Source of the DNA: JAGQRJ01 sp041402045
GTDB taxonomy: Bacteria; Planctomycetota; J058
NCBI GenBank assembly: GCA_041402045.1
Contig: JAWKSZ010000041.1
Span: 1-64,000 of the forward strand
Direction of reading: 5' to 3'
DNA: 64,000 nt
Shown here: positions 60,872-64,000 of the stretch, one piece after another
Layout: each line of letters begins with the position of its first letter
Position numbering within the stretch: position 1 is the stretch's first letter
Notes under the pieces: generated by a model
The model's input: only the letters and a program-made list of their open reading frames with translations
Databases searched by the model: none
What the model was told of the DNA's origin: nothing
Made by a program: the position numbers and the translations under genes

Positions 60872-61543
60872 TGAGCCTTGCTCCCCTCGAGGGTCCGCGT
60901 CTCGGGGCGCTCCTCGGAGTAGTCGATCGAGCGGCTGAGCGGGTTGAACTTGATCCAGAGCTCGGTCGGGGTGTCGCTGTCGCTCAGGCGCAGCCCGACG
61001 ACGTGCCCGCCCTGATCCCCCAGGTGCGTGAAGGGCACCACGACCTTCCCCGTGGTGCGCTCCTCGTCGCCGAGGGTCACGCCAATGAACTCGACGCCGT
61101 CGGGGAGCACCTCGGGCTCGAGGGCCTCGCGCTCGTCGAGGGTCGAGGGCCGTGGAGCGCCTCCTCGAGGCTTCTCCAGCTCCTCCTCGGTGGGCGGCGG
61201 CGGACCGTGCTCGACGTCGTCGATCCGGGCGGCGGTCGTCTTGCTGCTGCTGCGGGTCGTCGAGGAGCTCCTCCTCGGCGTCCTCGTCCTCCTCCTCGGG
61301 GAACACGATCCAGTAGCTGTTCTCGTCGAGGTCGTAGACCAGGAGGTACTGCTTGCGGGTGGCGATCGCCTGGCCCTGCACGAGCTCGATGTGGGAGGCG
61401 ATCTCGCGCGCCTTGCCCGCGAGCTTGTACCCGGGGATCAGGCTGTCGATCGCGGGCACGATCGCCACGAGCAGGATCCCCATGATCATGACCACGGCCA
61501 TGAGCTCGAGGAGCGTGAAGCCCTTGCGTGCGCGACGAATCAT
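60868..61543 (-). pseudogene. gspH: GspH-like pseudopilin, frameshifted
   Basis: From the ATG at 61543: MIRRARKGFTLLELMAVVMI and a helical stem with ASHIELVQGQAIATRKQYLL, then an acidic EEEDEDAEEELLDD and a shift near 61235. The 3' part (60868-61110) is in another frame with PDGVEFIGVTLGDEE and TELWIKFNPLSRSIDY, the strands expected for GspH. Total would be about 225 residues. Overlaps gspI. Confidence 0.75.
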
Positions 61544-61584
61544 GAGGACCTCGGCCACCCTGAGGCCGGCGGGGGCGGAGTGCC

Positions 61585-62083
61585 TCGCCCCGCCGGGTTG
61601 ATTGTAGCGGCCGCCGGCGCCCGCGCAGAAGCGTGCGTTGGGTCCGCCGCGGCAGCCCGGTCGAGGCGCTCGACCTCGAGCCAGCGTCGCGTGTAGCGAG
61701 CTGCCACATTGGCGCAGGGCGCGGCGACCCCGAACGCGTCGTCGTGGCAGTAGGCGCAGCGCCCGCCCAGGCGCGCGAGCACCGCCTCGGGGACGACGTC
61801 GGCGCTGCAGCCACCAGCCCGCCGAGGGCGCCCAAGGAGCAGGGCGATCACGGCGCCGCCGGCGAGGGCCCCCGCCGGGCGCACGATGAAGCTCCTCCAG
61901 GAGCGCCTGGTGGCTGATCCGCGGCCCTTCTGCAGATCGTTCACGTCGGCCCAGCCCGCCCCCACCCACAGCCCGCCCCAGAACGCCACGACGAGGGCCC
62001 CGGCCAAGCAGAGCAGCAGGTCGCCGCGGGCCTGGGCGGAGGAGAGGCGCCGGGCAGGTGCCGGGGCTGGGCGCAGGGCTCCG
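61585..62083 (-). pseudogene. RING-like zinc-finger membrane protein 4, inside pseudopilin operon
   Basis: One frame reads GDLLLCLAGALVVAFWGGLW (helix 1), FIVRPAGALAGGAVIALLLG (helix 2) and then GGRCAYCHDDAFGVAAPCAN; after a shift near 61710 the rest continues as CGSSLH and a later GC. The zinc-finger is the same family as in the three plus-strand genes, but here the membrane helices come first. It lies between two pseudopilin genes and starts right after the gspG2 stop. Start codon not defined. Confidence 0.55.
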
Positions 62084-62084
62084 G

Positions 62085-62491
62085 CTACTCGACCCGGTGC
62101 TCGATGTCCGCGTCCTCGTCGGCGCCGCCGGAAGCTGCCCGTCGGCGCCCAGGCTCGTGAGCTGGAAGTCGCGGCGCGCTGGCCGACCTGGTGTAGACGT
62201 AGGGTGTGCCCCAGGGGTCGATCACCGGGCTCAGGGCTCGACGTAGGGGCCCTTCCAGCGTGGGGCGTCGGCGGGGGCTCCCACAGCGCGGAGAGCTCAC
62301 AGGGTAGCGCCCGTTGTCGAGGCGGTAGAGCTTGAGGCCGTCGACGATCGTCTTGAAGTCGGACTGGACCGTGGCCTGCTGCGCGGTGACGAAGCGCTGG
62401 ATCACGTTCACGCCGACGGCGCGGCGGCGAGCATGCCCAGGATCGCGACCACGACCATGAGCTCGACGAGGGTGAAGCGGCGGCGGAGCAT
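62085..62491 (-). pseudogene. gspG: GspG-like major pseudopilin 2, frameshifted
   Basis: From the ATG at 62491 the start MLRRRFTLVELMVVVAILGM shifts near 62420 into AVGVNVIQRFVTAQQATVQS, DFKTIVDGLKLYRLDNGRYP, then after further shifts SPVIDPWGTPYVYTR and an end in GGADEDADIEHRVE. These are the GspG landmarks, including DPWGxxY of the calcium site. The adjacent gspG copy is better preserved. Confidence 0.75.
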
Positions 62492-62641
62492 GGGGCACCT
62501 AGGGAGGGCGGGGAGCCGGGCGGGCTCACCTGCGCCGTCACCTGGGAGGACGCGCGGTCGCGCTGGGTTCAGGTGCCAACCAACATGAACAGGCGACCCG
62601 TGCGGGTCGCCCGGCGCTGCGCCTCTGAGCAGGGGCGAGGT

Positions 62642-63070
62642 CTAGCGCTCGTTGATCGTCTTCGAGCTGAGGTCCTCGTCCTCGTCGCCTTCACCGCCCA
62701 GCCCTGCCCGTCGGCGCCGTAGCTAACGATCTCGAACTCGTTCCCGCCGCGGTAGGAGTATTGATACTCGTTGCCCCCAGGGTCGAGGGGCGGGTACTCC
62801 TCGAGGTAGGGGCCCTTCCACTTGCGGGCGTCCGAGGGCTGCTCCCACAGCCCGCTCAGCTCGCGGGGGTAGCGCCCCACCGCCAGCTTGTAGAGCTTGA
62901 GCGCCTTCTTGATCGAGTCGAAGTCGGACTTCACGCGGGTCACGCGCGCGTCGTAGGACTGCCCCATGACGCTCACGGTCACGGCCGCGGCCAGCATGCC
63001 GATGATCGCGACCACGACCATGAGCTCGACGAGGGTGAAGCCGCGCAGGCGGCGAGCGGAAAAGCGCATA
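62642..63070 (-). pseudogene. gspG: GspG-like major pseudopilin 1, frameshift near 3' end
   Basis: From the ATG at 63070: leader MRFSARRLRG, then FTLVELMVVVAIIGMLAAAV, SDFDSIKKALKLYKLAVGRY, LSGLWEQPSDARKWKGPYLE and DPGGNEYQYSYRGGNEFEIV with SYGADGQ. One shift near 62700 moves the last 18 residues (GGEGDEDEDLSSKTINER) to another frame before the TAG. This is the major pseudopilin of type II secretion. It probably still is a functional gene with one sequence error. Confidence 0.8.
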
Positions 63071-63091
63071 GGTAACTCCCGGGGCGCGGCC

Positions 63092-64000
63092 CTAGAACTT
63101 GAATCCCTGCACCAGCGGCAGCACGACCGCCAGCACGATGAAACCAACGATACCAGCCATGATCACGATGATGATCGGCTCGATCAGGCTCGTGGCCTTG
63201 GTGGTGGTGATCTCGACCTCTTCGTCGTAGGCCTCGGCGATCCGCTCGAGGAGCTCCTCGAGGGAGCCCGACTCCTCGCCGATCGCGATCATGTCGCCCA
63301 CGACCGGGGGGAACACCTGGCTGCGCTTGATCGGCGTGGAGATGTCCTGGCCCTCGATGATCCGGTCGCGGACCTCGAGCAGGACCTTCCCCAGCAGGCG
63401 GTTGTCCACGACGGTGGACAGGATCCTGAGGCAGTCGGTGGCCTGCACGCCCGAGCGCAGGAGCGTGGCGAAGGTGTGCGCGAAGCGGGCGACGGACTGC
63501 TTGCGGAACAGGTCGCCCACGATCGGGAGCTTGAGCTTGTTGCGGTCGCGGAACATGGCGCCGTTCTCGGTGCTCGTGAACAGCGTCCAGGCAATGAACG
63601 CCACCGCCGCCAGCAGCGCGCCCAGCCACCACCAGCTGAGGAACATGTCCTTGATCGTGATCAGGATCTTGGTCGGGAGCGGGAGCGGCGTCCCGCGCTT
63701 TTGGACCACGCCCACGATCTTGGGCACCACGAACGCGAGCAGGAACACCACCACGCCGCCGCCCAGGACCATCATGATCAGGGGGTAGGTCAGCGCCGCC
63801 GAGACCTTGTTCTTGGTGCGGGCCTGGGCCTGCATGAAGTTCGCCAGGCGTGTGAGCACGTCGTCGAGGGCGCCGGCCTCCTCGCCCGCGCGGACCATGT
63901 TCACGTAGAGCGGATCGAACAGCTCGGGGTGGTTGCCCAGCGCGTCGGCGATCCCCACGCCCCCGCGCACGGCCTCGCGGATCTGGCGCAGGACCGTGCT
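63092..64000 (-). CDS. gspF: Type II secretion inner-membrane protein GspF, 5' truncated
   Basis: 303 codons, open to the window edge, so the N-terminus is missing. The polytopic GspF/PilC pattern is clear: VRAGEEAGALDDVLTRLANF, ALTYPLIMMVLGGGVVVFLL, a second cytoplasmic domain with FAHTFATLLRSGVQATDCLR and GEESGSLEELLERIAEAYDE, and the last helix ATSLIEPIIIVIMAGIVGFI. GspF anchors the assembly ATPase. First readable gene of the pseudopilin operon, 21 bases before gspG1. Confidence 0.92.
   Translation of the reverse strand, partial: STVLRQIREAVRGGVGIADALGNHPELFDPLYVNMVRAGEEAGALDDVLTRLANFMQAQARTKNKVSAALTYPLIMMVLGGGVVVFLLAFVVPKIVGVVQKRGTPLPLPTKILITIKDMFLSWWWLGALLAAVAFIAWTLFTSTENGAMFRDRNKLKLPIVGDLFRKQSVARFAHTFATLLRSGVQATDCLRILSTVVDNRLLGKVLLEVRDRIIEGQDISTPIKRSQVFPPVVGDMIAIGEESGSLEELLERIAEAYDEEVEITTTKATSLIEPIIIVIMAGIVGFIVLAVVLPLVQGFKF

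Overview
The window is about 64 kb of very GC-rich DNA with dense coding on both strands and many GTG starts. It contains genes for Kdo (kdsD), type II secretion pseudopilins, a TAT-type signal and a C-terminal sorting tail, so the organism is a diderm bacterium. FHA, PilZ, DUF4388 and Ser/Thr-kinase/TPR proteins, a small protein beginning with an NPYQAP motif, a DUF1570-type protein and CAYCHDD zinc-finger proteins together suggest Planctomycetota or a similar large-genome signalling-rich phylum. That placement is inference from gene content only.

Layout. 0-4.5 kb: the end of gcvT, kdsD, a secreted metallophosphoesterase and a PolX-type polymerase. 4.5-13.98 kb: a signalling block (FHA-DUF4388, J-domain protein, PilZ protein with an unusual triple peptide repeat, SDR enzyme, FHA-GAF, receiver-like/HATPase), then glutamate dehydrogenase and a cyclic-nucleotide-binding protein. 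14.1-17.1 kb: five consecutive genes (MazG-like, VOC, ArsR, SRPBCC, DUF1963), all interrupted by frameshifts. 17.2-23.1 kb: a palindromic element, a GT4 glycosyltransferase, a lipoprotein, an M36-like metalloprotease, an SRPBCC protein and an alpha/beta-hydrolase. 23.2-28.8 kb: a four-gene block of two or three unfamiliar cytoplasmic proteins, one a degenerate HD-GYP, and a Ser/Thr kinase with TPRs. 28.8-37.3 kb: a sirtuin, a TPR/HExxH peptidase, a repeat array, tRNA-Leu, smpB and ssrA, a triple-TRASH protein with an Asp/His tail, a large exported repeat protein and an aconitase-superfamily enzyme. 37.5-44.5 kb: three further kinase/TPR genes with a DUF501 gene between two of them. 44.4-51.8 kb: a very large MscS channel, a second repeat array, moxR, nadC and a PilZ protein. 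51.8-55.7 kb: a molybdenum hydroxylase operon of the periplasmic aldehyde oxidoreductase kind, with the Mo and 2Fe-2S genes full of frameshifts. 55.8-59.1 kb: a broken unknown gene and a tandem set of RING-like membrane-protein genes, also frameshifted. 59.1-64 kb: a pseudopilin operon (gspF-G-G-[RING-like]-H-I-J) on the minus strand, running off the end.

The most unusual items are: the RING-like zinc-finger family that sits both beside and inside the pseudopilin operon; a GspJ-like protein whose prepilin motif lies about 208 residues in, behind a four-helix membrane domain; a PilZ protein carrying three copies of a peptide that resembles the first half of an anti-sigma zinc finger; two dispersed repeat arrays each ending in the same pair of hairpins; and three convergent gene pairs whose stop codons share one CTAG. 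Frameshifts are concentrated in three zones (about 14.1-17.1, 53.5-59.1 and 61.1-62.75 kb) while all other genes are intact, so uncorrected sequence errors are at least as likely there as real gene decay.
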